DNA of 64,000 nt, taken from the NCBI GenBank assembly GCA_028285405.1, contig JANQPH010000014.1, positions 24,272 through 88,271 of the forward strand. Direction: 5' to 3'. Made by a program: the position numbers and the translations under genes. Numbering within the stretch: the stretch's first letter is position 1; each line of letters starts with the position of its first letter. The stretch is from Thermoleophilia bacterium. Lineage in GTDB: Bacteria > Actinomycetota > Thermoleophilia > Miltoncostaeales > Miltoncostaeaceae. Positions 49,269 to 59,760 of the stretch are shown piece after piece. Under the pieces are notes generated by a model. The model had not been told where the DNA came from. It saw only the letters and a list, made by a program, of their open reading frames with translations, and made no database searches.

Positions 49269-49788
49269 CGCAGTCGTCGTCGCTCGGCTCGGACGACCAG
49301 ACGCACACGCCGACGTACGTCGTTCCGCCGCCCGTTCCCGCCTCGACGACGAGGTAGTCCGAGTTCATGGTCGCCTCGAGGCCGCCGCCACCGCCCTCGG
49401 ACGCGCCTCCGCCGCCCGAGTCGGTGACGCTCCATCCCGCGTCCGCGAGCGCTGACTCGTAGAACGAGATCACGTTCGCGGCCGAGTCGCTCGTGGTGTA
49501 CGTCTCCTGCAGGCCGCCGTTCGAGAGCTCCTCGGTCGAGACGCGGGTCGCTCCGGACGGAGTGCTGATGGCCGACAGGAGGCTCGAGAGCGAGTCGCCC
49601 GAGCTCGAGTCGGTCGTCGCGCCACCCGTCGTGGTGGTCGCTTCGGTCGTGCCGGTGTCCGCGGTGACCGTCTCGACAACGGTTGTGCCGTTGGAGGAGT
49701 CGTCCGAGGAGTTGTCGCTGTCGCCGCATGCCGCGAATCCGAGCGCGGACAGTCCCGCCATGGCGACGAGCGTGAGCTTGGCCTTCAT
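49219..49788 (-). CDS. Lipoprotein with low-complexity linker and poly-Asp tail
   Basis: 189 residues. Signal MKAKLTLVAMAGLSALGFAACGD with lipobox FAAC; then a Ser/Thr/Asp-rich linker (residues ~25-70), a compact domain with VISFYESALADAGWSVTDS (a motif I associate with small exported actinobacterial proteins), Gly-rich stretch, VVEAGTGGGTTYVGVCVWS, and a poly-Asp/Ser tail. Surface exposed. Function unknown. ATG follows AGGGAGCC. Its position directly before apbE could mean it is a flavinylation substrate, but no D-x-x-[ST]-G-A-[ST] site is evident. Confidence 0.75.
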   Translation of the reverse strand: MKAKLTLVAMAGLSALGFAACGDSDNSSDDSSNGTTVVETVTADTGTTEATTTTGGATTDSSSGDSLSSLLSAISTPSGATRVSTEELSNGGLQETYTTSDSAANVISFYESALADAGWSVTDSGGGGASEGGGGGLEATMNSDYLVVEAGTGGGTTYVGVCVWSSEPSDDDCDEDSDDDDDDDSSDAS

Positions 49789-49967
49789 CGTTGGCTCCCT
49801 GGATTGCCTCTGCTTCTGCTGTCGGCGAAGGCGCTCGGGACCTTGAGGCCCGCCGGCCCGCACCGGCCGCCGGCCGTGCCGCCGGTCGTGGCCTGGCGGT
49901 GTGGGACAGTGAGATCCCTCGACCGGCGCGGTCCGAGGACGGCGCCCCATCCACGAAGGAGCTCCTC

Positions 49968-50617
49968 ATGCCACTCAAGCCCGTTCTCGCCGGCGCGGCG
50001 GCCGGCCTGGTCCTCGGGGCGGGCTCGCTCGTCGCCCTCGATGCGGTGACCGAAGGCGCGAGCGCGCAGTCCGGTCAGTCCGCCAGCAAGGCCGATGTCG
50101 ACGCGGCCAGCAAGCGTGCCTCGGCGGGATCAACATGGGCAAGACCGTCTGGAACCTGCTCGGCATCCATCTCGCGGAGCCCGATGCGCTGATCGGCGCC
50201 TCCAGCGGGCCGATCGTGCAGCAGCGCGGCGTTGGTGGAGGGCTGCCCGAGGGGGTCCTGTCAGCGAGCGTCCGGGCGAAGCTCAACGCCACGAACACCG
50301 GCCCACAGGGACCGACAGGGCCTCAGGGGCCCGCGGGTGTGGTCGACGGGGCCGGCATCTTCACCGTGGCGAACGAGCTGCCCGTCCCCGCGAACAGTCA
50401 GCGGTTCATCCCGGCCATCTGCCCTGCGGGCTCGTTCCCGATCAGCGGGGGATTCCGGTTCACCAGCAACGACCTCGTCATCCGCGACGAGTTCATGACG
50501 AGCGCGAACGGCCAACCGCCGTACGACCGGTGGCGGATTCAGGTGCGCAACAACAACAACGGCAGCGCGCTCAACGCGACGGCCCTGGCGCACTGCGCCC
50601 CCACCTCGGGCGTGTGA
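49968..50617 (+). pseudogene. Frameshifted gene for an exported protein with collagen-like repeats
   Basis: Frame 1 (49968 onwards) encodes a signal peptide (MPLKPVLAGAAAGLVLGAGSLVALDAV...GASA) and then SKADVDAASKRA; the continuation GINMGKTVWNLLGIHLAEPDALIG is in a frame shifted by one base from about 50120. One missing G in the run at 50122-50132 (TCGGCGGGATC) would join them into one ~217-residue protein. The second part has a short collagen-like stretch (GPQGPTGPQGPAG) and a beta-rich C-terminus with two Cys. CGAAGGAG precedes ATG 49968. Pseudogene or a sequence error. Confidence 0.7.
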
Positions 50618-50646
50618 GGCGGGGGCGCGTCGTGGGCGCCCCCGCC
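50618..50646. terminator. Bidirectional hairpin between the frameshifted gene and ahcY
   Basis: Perfect 11-bp stem (GGCGGGGGCGC / GCGCCCCCGCC) with a 7-nt loop directly after the plus-strand stop and 7 nt before the convergent ahcY stop. Confidence 0.7.
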
Positions 50647-50653
50647 CTTGGGC

Positions 50654-52105
50654 TCAGTACCGGTAGTGGTCGGGCTTGTAGGGGCCCTCGACCGACACGC
50701 CGATGTAGGAGGCCTGCTCCTCGGACAGCTGGGTGAGGTCCACGCCGAGCGCGTCCAGGTGCAGTCGGGCGACCTTCTCGTCGAGGTGCTTCGACAGCGT
50801 GTAGACCTGCAGCTCGTACTCGTCGTTCTTGGTGAACAGCTCGATCTGGGCGATCGTCTGGTTCGAGAACGAGTTGGACATCACGAACGACGGGTGCCCG
50901 GTGGCGTTTCCGAGGTTCAGCAGACGCCCCTCGGACAGCACGATCACCGAGTGGCCGTCCGGGAATCGCCACTCGTCGACCTGGGGCTTGATGTTGATCC
51001 GCTCGATCCCGGGGAGCTGCTCGAGGCCGGCCATGTCGATCTCGTTGTGGAAGTGGCCGATGTTGCCCACGATCGCCTGGTGCTTCATCCGGGACATGTG
51101 GTCGGCCGTGATGATGTCCTTGTTGCCGGTGGCCGTGATGAACACGTCGGCGTCGCCGATGACGTCGTCGAGGCGAACGACCTGGTATCCCTGCATCGCG
51201 GCCTGGAGCGCGCAGATCGGGTCGATCTCGGTGACGAGCACGCGGCAGCCCTGGCCGCGTAGCGAGTCCGCGCTGCCCTTGCCGACGTCCCCGAAGCCGC
51301 AGACCACGGCGGTCTTGCCGCCGAGCATCACGTCGACGCCGCGGTTGATCCCGTCGACGAGCGAGTGGCGGACGCCGAAGGTGTTGTCGAACTTCGACTT
51401 CGTCACCGAGTCGTTCACGTTGATCGCGGGGAAGAGCAGCTCCCCCTCCGCGGCCAGCTGGTAGAGCCGGTTGACGCCGGTCGTCGTCTCCTCGGTGACG
51501 CCCTTGATGCCCTGGCCGATCTTGGTCCAGCGCTCGGGGTCCTCGCGGAGTGACTGGCGGAGCCGGCCGAGGATCACCTTCTCCTCCTCGGAGCCCGCGG
51601 TCGCGTCGTCCGGGACCGCGCCTGCCGCCTCGTACTTGGTGCCGAGGTGGACCAGGAGCGTCGCGTCGCCGCCGTCGTCCAGGATCATGTTGGGGCCGCC
51701 GCCGTCGGGCCAGCGCAGCACCTGCTCGGTGGCCCACCAGTACTCCTCGAGGGTCTCGCCCTTCCATGCGTACACCGGCACCCCGGCGGGGGCGTCCTCG
51801 GTGCCCTCTGGGCCCACGGCGATCGCCGCCGCCGCGTGGTCCTGGGTCGAGAAGATGTTGCACGAGGCCCACCGGACCTCGGCTCCGAGCGCCGTCAGCG
51901 TCTCGATCAGGACGGCGGTCTGCACGGTCATGTGCAGGGAGCCCGTGATGCGGGCGCCGCGGAGCGGCTGTTGATCGGCGTATTCGGCGCGGATCGCCAT
52001 CAGCCCCGGCATCTCGTGCTCGGCCAGCCGGATCTCCTTGCGCCCGAAGTCCGCGAGCGAGAGGTCGGCCACCTTGAAGTCGGCGGCTGGTGTGGCGGTC
52101 GTCAT
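50654..52105 (-). CDS. ahcY: Adenosylhomocysteinase (S-adenosylhomocysteine hydrolase)
   Basis: 483 residues of the long bacterial form. Splits S-adenosylhomocysteine to adenosine and homocysteine, keeping methylation going. Seen: [36 protein letters not shown], the insert typical of the long form (residues ~150-190), [17 protein letters not shown] loop [27 protein letters not shown] and the C-terminal KPDHYRY. ATG 52105 follows ACGGAG. A long structured leader precedes it. Confidence 0.97.
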   Translation of the reverse strand: MTTATPAADFKVADLSLADFGRKEIRLAEHEMPGLMAIRAEYADQQPLRGARITGSLHMTVQTAVLIETLTALGAEVRWASCNIFSTQDHAAAAIAVGPEGTEDAPAGVPVYAWKGETLEEYWWATEQVLRWPDGGGPNMILDDGGDATLLVHLGTKYEAAGAVPDDATAGSEEEKVILGRLRQSLREDPERWTKIGQGIKGVTEETTTGVNRLYQLAAEGELLFPAINVNDSVTKSKFDNTFGVRHSLVDGINRGVDVMLGGKTAVVCGFGDVGKGSADSLRGQGCRVLVTEIDPICALQAAMQGYQVVRLDDVIGDADVFITATGNKDIITADHMSRMKHQAIVGNIGHFHNEIDMAGLEQLPGIERINIKPQVDEWRFPDGHSVIVLSEGRLLNLGNATGHPSFVMSNSFSNQTIAQIELFTKNDEYELQVYTLSKHLDEKVARLHLDALGVDLTQLSEEQASYIGVSVEGPYKPDHYRY

Positions 52106-52257
52106 TCGGTCTCCGTCGGTCGTCGGTGGGCGAGCCCTTCGGGCCGCCCCGTGCGGCATTCTCGTCGGCCGGTCGCCGACATGGCTCCAACTGATCGGCC
52201 CTGCGTCCAGCGACGCCACTCACGCACCACGGGTCATCGGCGCGGGCGGGACCGACC
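52106..52257 (-). promoter_or_regulatory. Structured 5' leader of ahcY
   Basis: About 150 nt between a TATGAT -10 box and the start codon. Visible helices (minus strand): GTCGGC-N5-GCCGAC (about 52163-52180), and a strong GGGCG..CCC-GAA-GGG..CGCCC hairpin close to the ribosome site (about 52128-52149); GTGCG/CGCAC arms could enclose the first. It does not match the SAH or SAM riboswitch sequences I know, so its role is open. Confidence 0.4.
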
Positions 52258-52263
52258 TGCCCA

Positions 52264-52269
52264 ATCATA
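52264..52269 (-). promoter_or_regulatory. -10 box of ahcY
   Basis: Minus-strand TATGAT, predicted start near 52257; no clear -35. Confidence 0.45.
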
Positions 52270-52395
52270 CGCACCGCGACGGAGGTGGCCCGGTCGTTCG
52301 GGCCGCGCACGCCGTGCGGCGGGTGGACACTTTCGGCGCGAGACCGCCGCAACCGGCGCCTGCTTCGCGCGGTGTCCTCGGAGACCATCGGCGCC

Positions 52396-53085
52396 GTGCT
52401 GCATGCGCTGCTTCGGACCGCGCTCGAGGTGGTCGCCCCCGAGGGGTGCGCAGTGTGCGGGCTCCCCGGTGACAGTCTCTGCCGCGAGTGCTCGGGCCGG
52501 CTCGCGCCGGTTGCGCCGCCGCTTTGTCTCGAGTGCGGCCACCCGTGGAGCGTCGAGGTGCGCGGGTGCCGGGCGTGCCTGGTGGGTGCGCCGCGATCGC
52601 GGGCCGCGATCCTCTACGACGGCCGAGCCCGCAAGCTCGTCTCGGCGCTGAAGGACCATGGCCGGACCCGGGTCGCCCGGTCGATCGCCGAGCTCGTGGC
52701 CGCGGCCGTCTCGCGGCCCGACGTGGACGCGCTGGTTCCGGTGCCGCTCGCCCGTCGCCGGCTCGTCGCCCGCGGCTTCAACCAGAGCGCACTGATTGCC
52801 ACCCACCTGGGGGCCGAGTGGGGGCTACCCATGGTCGGCGCGCTCCGTCGCGTGCACGACGGGACCCCGCAGCGCGGTCGCAGCGGTCGTGCCCGCAGGT
52901 CGGGCTTGGGCGCCGCGTTCGAGAGCGCCGGGGACGTCCCGGCGTCGGCGTGCCTCGTCGACGACGTCCAGACCACCGGGGCCACGCTGGCGGCGTGCGC
53001 TCGCGCCCTGCGATCGGCGGGCGCGACGACCGTCGTGGCGGTGACGGCGGCTCGAGCGCCGATCGGCGACGGCCGACATGCGTAA
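52396..53085 (+). CDS. ComF family phosphoribosyltransferase-like protein
   Basis: 229 residues: a zinc-ribbon head (CAVCGLPGDSLCRECSGRL...CLECGHPW...CRACLVG, four CxxC pairs) and a type I PRTase domain with RRRLVARGFNQSALIA and the PRPP loop ACLVDDVQTTGATLAACARAL. ComF proteins act in DNA uptake or replication repair; PRTase activity is unproven. GTG 52396 fits the usual start close to the first Cys; GTG 52372 and 52285 are alternatives. Confidence 0.88.
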   Translation: MLHALLRTALEVVAPEGCAVCGLPGDSLCRECSGRLAPVAPPLCLECGHPWSVEVRGCRACLVGAPRSRAAILYDGRARKLVSALKDHGRTRVARSIAELVAAAVSRPDVDALVPVPLARRRLVARGFNQSALIATHLGAEWGLPMVGALRRVHDGTPQRGRSGRARRSGLGAAFESAGDVPASACLVDDVQTTGATLAACARALRSAGATTVVAVTAARAPIGDGRHA

Positions 53086-53124
53086 CCGAGAATCGGGGCG
53101 CGTCGGCGCGCGAGCGCGGACACC

Positions 53125-53143
53125 ACCGGAGGTAACATCCGGT
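53125..53143. promoter_or_regulatory. Inverted repeat around the hpf -10 box
   Basis: ACCGGA (53125-53130) and TCCGGT (53138-53143) flank and touch a TAACAT -10 candidate (53133-53138); the expected transcript starts near 53145. Possible operator for stress control of hpf. Confidence 0.4.
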
Positions 53144-53171
53144 CCCGCGATCGGTTACAGGAGGAAGCGCC

Positions 53172-53732
53172 ATGCAGCTTCAGGTCAAGGGTAAGAACAT
53201 GGCCGTGACCGACGCGCTCTTCGCTCATGCGGAGGGTCGCCTCGAGCGGATCACGAAGATCCTCCCGCCATGGGACGACGCGTCGAGCGTCGAGCTCGAG
53301 CTGAGCGTCGAGCGCAACCCGAAGATCGAGCGCCCGCAGGTCGCCGAGATCACGGTGAGGACCAAGGGGCCGGTGCTCCGCGTCCGCGAGAGCGCCCCCG
53401 ACATGTATCAGGCGATCGACACCGCGGCGAAGAAGCTCGAGCGCCAGGCGCGGCGCTACCGGGAGCGGCGCAAGGAGCACCGACGCCCCGGCGCGCCCTC
53501 GCTGCCCGAGCTCCCACCGGACCTCGTCGAGGCGCCGCTTCCGGTCGAGACCGCGCCGAAGCTGGTCAAGAGCAAGCGCTTCTCGCTGCACGCGATGAGC
53601 CCCGAGGAGGCGGCCCTCAACATGGATCTGCTCCATCACGACTTCTATGTCTTCCGGGACGAGGAGTCGGGCGAGGTCTCGGTTGTCTACCGGCGCAAGG
53701 ACGGCGACTACGGCCTGATCGCCCCGGAGTAG
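53172..53732 (+). CDS. hpf: Ribosome hibernation promoting factor, long form
   Basis: 186 residues. N-terminal S30AE domain (MQLQVKGKNMAVTDALFAHAEGRLERI, then VELELSVERNP..., YQAIDTAAKKLERQARRYRER) binds the decoding region; a linker; and the C-terminal dimerisation domain (VKSKRFSLHAMSPEEAALNMDLLHHDFYVFRDEESGEVSVVYRRKDGDYGLIAP in motifs KRFSLHAMSPEEA and HDFYVFRDE). The long form makes 100S ribosome dimers. ATG follows CAGGAGGAAG. Confidence 0.96.
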   Translation: MQLQVKGKNMAVTDALFAHAEGRLERITKILPPWDDASSVELELSVERNPKIERPQVAEITVRTKGPVLRVRESAPDMYQAIDTAAKKLERQARRYRERRKEHRRPGAPSLPELPPDLVEAPLPVETAPKLVKSKRFSLHAMSPEEAALNMDLLHHDFYVFRDEESGEVSVVYRRKDGDYGLIAPE

Positions 53733-53807
53733 GCAGTGCCCGGACCACCCGTGGGCCGTCGGCCCGGAGGCCCGACAACGCTCGGGGTCGGCCCACAGGC
53801 CCGTTGC

Positions 53808-53813
53808 TACCCT
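53808..53813 (+). promoter_or_regulatory. Putative -10 box of secA
   Basis: TACCCT, 32 nt before the secA ATG; preceded by a GC-rich stretch with imperfect hairpins (53740-53790) that may terminate hpf. Confidence 0.4.
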
Positions 53814-53844
53814 TGACGCGCTCCCAACTGACCCTGGAAGGCGC

Positions 53845-56472
<2,628 letters not shown>

Positions 56473-56481
56473 GCGCTCCGC

Positions 56482-57607
56482 ATGTCCGAGGAAGCCGCCC
56501 CGCTGGAGGACGTCGTCCAGCGCGCCGATGCGCTCACGGAGCGCCTCGCCGTGCTCGGCGACTATCTTTGACCCGCCTGCGCTCGAAGGCCGGATCGAGG
56601 AGCTCGAGGCCCGGATGCAGGAGCCGGGCTTCTGGGACGACGCCGACACGGCTGCCAAGGTCTCGGCGGACCACGCCTCGGTCCGGGACCGGCTGACCGA
56701 GTTTCGCGGCCTCTCGGAGGAGGTGGCCGACATCCGGGGACTCGCCGAGCTCGCACAGGCGGACGACGACGGAACCGAGCTGGTCCCGGAGCTGCTCACG
56801 GGTGTCGAGCGCGCCGAGGCCGTCCTCGGCCGGCTGGAGGAGGCGAGGCTCTTCGCGGACGAGCACGCCGGCGACGACGCCGTGGTGACGATCCACGCCG
56901 GCGAAGGCGGGACCGATGCCCAGGACTGGGCCGAGATGCTCCTGCGGATGTACTCCCGCTGGGCCGAGCGCCGGGGCCTCGGGGTGGAGGTCAAGGAGGT
57001 CTCGGAGGGGACCGAGGCTGGGATCAAGTCCACGACGTTCACGCTGCACGGCCAGAACGCCTACGGCCTGATGTCCGCCGAGCGCGGGGTGCACCGCCTC
57101 GTTCGGCTGTCGCCCTTCGATTCGGCGCACCGGCGCCAGACGTCCTTCGCCGCCGTCGAGGTCGCCCCGCTCGTCAGCGACGACGTCGACGTCGAGATCG
57201 AGGACAAGGACCTGAAGATCGACACCTATCGCGCGAGCGGCGCCGGTGGACAGCACGTCAACAAGACCGACTCGGCCGTGCGGATCACCCACCTGCCGAC
57301 GAAGATCGTGGTGCAGTGCCAGAACGAGCGGTCGCAGACCCAGAACCGCGCGACGGCCATGTCGATGCTGCGCTCGCGGCTCGTCCAGCTGGAGCTCGAG
57401 AAGCGCGAGCAGGAGGCGGCGGAGCGCCGGGGTGAGACCAAGGCGATCGGCTTCGGCAGCCAGATTCGCTCGTACGTGATCCACCCGTACACGATGGTCA
57501 AGGACCTGCGGACCGGGCATGAGGTCGGAAGCGCCGACAGGGTCCTCGACGGCGACATCGACGAGTTCGTCCGGACCGAGCTCGAGCGGCGGGCAAAGCA
57601 GGGGTAG
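56482..57607 (+). CDS. prfB: Peptide chain release factor 2, with programmed +1 frameshift
   Basis: Recognises UGA and UAA. Translation starts at ATG 56482 and meets an in-frame TGA at 56569-56571 after 29 codons; the site TAT CTT TGA C is the classic RF2 frameshift sequence, and reading continues in the +1 frame from GAC 56570 ([16 protein letters not shown]). The total is about 374 residues. The GGQ is at 255-257 ([18 protein letters not shown]), and [14 protein letters not shown] marks the SPF anticodon-like motif of RF2. The upstream Shine-Dalgarno-like stimulator is weak (CGGCGA). Ten nt after secA. Confidence 0.97.
56566..56572 (+). promoter_or_regulatory. Programmed +1 frameshift site of prfB
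   Basis: CTTTGAC: the P-site Leu codon CTT slips to TTT at the poorly terminated TGA when RF2 is scarce, giving autoregulation. The preceding TAT codon is also as in E. coli, but the AGGGGG stimulator is replaced by CGGCGA. Confidence 0.92.
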
Positions 57608-57711
57608 CCCCCTGTCTCGCGGGGTTCGCGGGCGGGGTCGCGAGGAGGAGGCATCGTTCCGGCGTGACAGATCTCCCCTGCATGCGGGATGTTTCGTGTT
57701 CGCCACGCGAA

Positions 57712-57741
57712 TTGACAGCCCGCCCGAGAGGGAGCTAGCCT
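57712..57741 (+). promoter_or_regulatory. Promoter of ftsE-ftsX
   Basis: TTGACA (57712-57717, full consensus), 18-nt spacer, TAGCCT (57736-57741). The 57608-57837 gap otherwise holds only GC-rich imperfect repeats. Confidence 0.65.
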
Positions 57742-57837
57742 CCCCCGCGCTCCAGTTGCCCCAACCCGTTTCCGAAACGAGGGAGGAGTGCCCGCGGCGT
57801 CGAGCCCCCACGCTCAGCCGCCGCCGAGGCGCCGAAC

Positions 57838-58710
57838 ATGAGCACAGACGCCCCGCCTGAGTCCACGACCCAGCGCCGCGCCGACACCGGTTCCGCGCGC
57901 CGCGCCCGTGACTCGCAGAACGGCCAGTCCAAGCGCGAGAGTCGCCAGAACCAGCTGCGACCGGGCGACGGGCCGATGGTCGTGTTCGACGACGTCACCA
58001 AGCAGTACGGCTCGGACGCCGTCGCGATCCGTGACCTGTCGCTCTCGATCGAGAGCGGGGAGTTCGTGTTCCTCGTCGGACCCAGCGGGTCGGGGAAGTC
58101 GACGTTCATCAAGCTCCTGATCAAGGAGGTCAGCCCGAGCAAGGGCGGCCTCTGGGTCGGCGGGCGCGACCTGAACCGGATGCGGCGCTCGAAGGTGCCG
58201 TACCTGCGCCGCGCGATCGGCTGCGTGTTCCAGGACTACAAGCTGCTCACGAGCCGGACCGTGTTCGAGAACGTGGCCTACGCGCTCCAGGTGACCGGTG
58301 AGAGTCCCAGCAGCATCCGGCGCAAGGTGCCCGAGATGCTGTCGCTGGTCGGCCTCTCCGAGAAGGGCTCCCGCTACCCGGGTGAGCTCTCCGGTGGTGA
58401 GCAGCAGCGCGTGTCCATCGCCCGCGCGTTCGTGAACCAGCCGCGCCTCCTGATCGCCGACGAGCCGACCGGGAACCTCGACCCCGAGACGTCGATCGGG
58501 ATCATGCAGCTCCTCTACCGCATCAACCGCACCGGCACGACCGTGATCATGGCCACGCACGATCGTGAGCTCGTCGACAAGATGCAGATGCGCGTGATCG
58601 AGCTGGGCGACGGGGTCCTCGTCCGTGACGCGCGCAACGCCCGGTACGGACGGCCGCAGCGGGCGGTGCCGACGGGCGACGAGGCCGGGTCCGCGGAGGA
58701 CGCCAGCTAG
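57838..58710 (+). CDS. ftsE: Cell division ATP-binding protein FtsE
   Basis: 290 residues. ABC ATPase that with FtsX activates peptidoglycan hydrolases at the septum. Walker [18 protein letters not shown]-loop [18 protein letters not shown], signature [14 protein letters not shown], Walker [14 protein letters not shown]-loop ATHDREL. A 46-residue disordered basic head precedes [12 protein letters not shown]; FtsE normally starts there (ATG 57976). ATG 57838 is used because GAGG lies upstream and the frame has normal coding composition. Confidence 0.96.
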   Translation: MSTDAPPESTTQRRADTGSARRARDSQNGQSKRESRQNQLRPGDGPMVVFDDVTKQYGSDAVAIRDLSLSIESGEFVFLVGPSGSGKSTFIKLLIKEVSPSKGGLWVGGRDLNRMRRSKVPYLRRAIGCVFQDYKLLTSRTVFENVAYALQVTGESPSSIRRKVPEMLSLVGLSEKGSRYPGELSGGEQQRVSIARAFVNQPRLLIADEPTGNLDPETSIGIMQLLYRINRTGTTVIMATHDRELVDKMQMRVIELGDGVLVRDARNARYGRPQRAVPTGDEAGSAEDAS

Positions 58711-59606
58711 TGCGCCCGCGCTTCTTCCTCGCAGAGGCAGTCCGCTCGATCAGATCGAACATGGCCCTCGCCCTCGCGGCGACGGTCACGGTGCTGATCG
58801 CGATCTTCGTGCTCGGCGCGTTCATCCCGTCGTTCCTGTACGTGCAGTCGGCGGTGGATCGCCAGAAGGAGAAGATCGACGTCAGCGTCTACATCTCCGA
58901 CTCGGCGGAGGTGGACCAGGTCAACGCGCTGCAGGCGCAGATCAGCGGGCTCGAGGAGCAGGGCGTCGTTCGAGAGTTCACCTACGTCTCGAAGGACGAC
59001 GCGCTCGCCGCGATGCGCGAGCGACTGGACGACCCGACCATCCTCGAGGAGCTGCCGAGCAACCCGTTCCCGGCCTCGTTCGAGGTCAAGCTCACCGACC
59101 CCGAGAACGCCGACGAGGTGATCGTGGCGGTCGAGGAGCAACCCGCGCTCGATCCGGACGAGGGGATCGGCTTCGCCGGCGACACGGCGGACCGGCTGCT
59201 CTCGGTCGCGCAGTTCATCCAGTGGTCCGGCCTCGCGCTGATCCTGATCCTCACGGTTGCCGCGGTGCTGCTGATCGGCAACACGATCCGCCTCTCGATC
59301 TTCGCCCGCAGGCGTGAGGTCGAGGTGATGAAGCTCGTCGGCGCCACCAACTGGTTCATCCGCTGGCCGTTCGTCATCGAGGGCATCATCTGTGGCCTCG
59401 TCGGGGCGCTGCTCTCGGTCGGGCTGCTGCTGGCGGTGAAGCTGGCCGTCGTCGATCGTCTCGTGGACGACGCCTCCAGCCAGCTCACCGAGGAGCAGAC
59501 CACCTCCATCGGGTTCGTCACGCTGGCCGTGATCCTGCTGGCCGCCGGTGCGGCGCTCGGGGCGCTCGGGAGCGGCTTGACGCTCCGTCGCTTCCTTCGG
59601 GTCTAG
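58710..59606 (+). CDS. ftsX: Cell division protein FtsX
   Basis: 298 residues: N-terminal helix (ALALAATVTVLIAIFVLGAFI), an extracellular domain with VSVYISDSAEVDQVNALQ and YVSKDDALAAMRERL, then three helices (ALILILTVAAVLLIGNTIRLSIFARRREVEVMKLVGATNWFIRWPFVIEG, in motifs RRREVEVMKLVGATNWFIR). The GTG shares its G with the ftsE TAG. Partner of FtsE; couples to a RipC- or PcsB-type hydrolase. Confidence 0.95.
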   Translation: MRPRFFLAEAVRSIRSNMALALAATVTVLIAIFVLGAFIPSFLYVQSAVDRQKEKIDVSVYISDSAEVDQVNALQAQISGLEEQGVVREFTYVSKDDALAAMRERLDDPTILEELPSNPFPASFEVKLTDPENADEVIVAVEEQPALDPDEGIGFAGDTADRLLSVAQFIQWSGLALILILTVAAVLLIGNTIRLSIFARRREVEVMKLVGATNWFIRWPFVIEGIICGLVGALLSVGLLLAVKLAVVDRLVDDASSQLTEEQTTSIGFVTLAVILLAAGAALGALGSGLTLRRFLRV

Positions 59607-59728
59607 CGGAGCCGCCGTCACCGGGGTCGGCGTGCTGGTGAGCCCCGGCTCGCACCGCCGCGGGGGCACCCACGCGTACGGTGTCGATCTCCGAGAACCT
59701 CACCGCCGGGGGCCTGGCACAGCGGCCC

Positions 59729-59734
59729 TATCAT
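59729..59734 (+). promoter_or_regulatory. Putative -10 box of the S41 protease gene
   Basis: TATCAT with predicted start near 59741; a CGGAG ribosome site follows before ATG 59761. Confidence 0.4.
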
Positions 59735-59760
59735 GAGGGTTCGGTGATCGGAGCGTACGG

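Noticed and set aside
50282..50345. Collagen-like GPQGPTGPQGPAG repeat as a possible phage tail fibre
   Set aside because: The stretch is very short, the gene has a signal peptide and no phage gene is near.
52106..52257. Match to a known SAH, SAM-I or SAM-IV riboswitch
   Set aside because: The conserved core sequences that I know for these classes are not visible; kept only as a structured leader.
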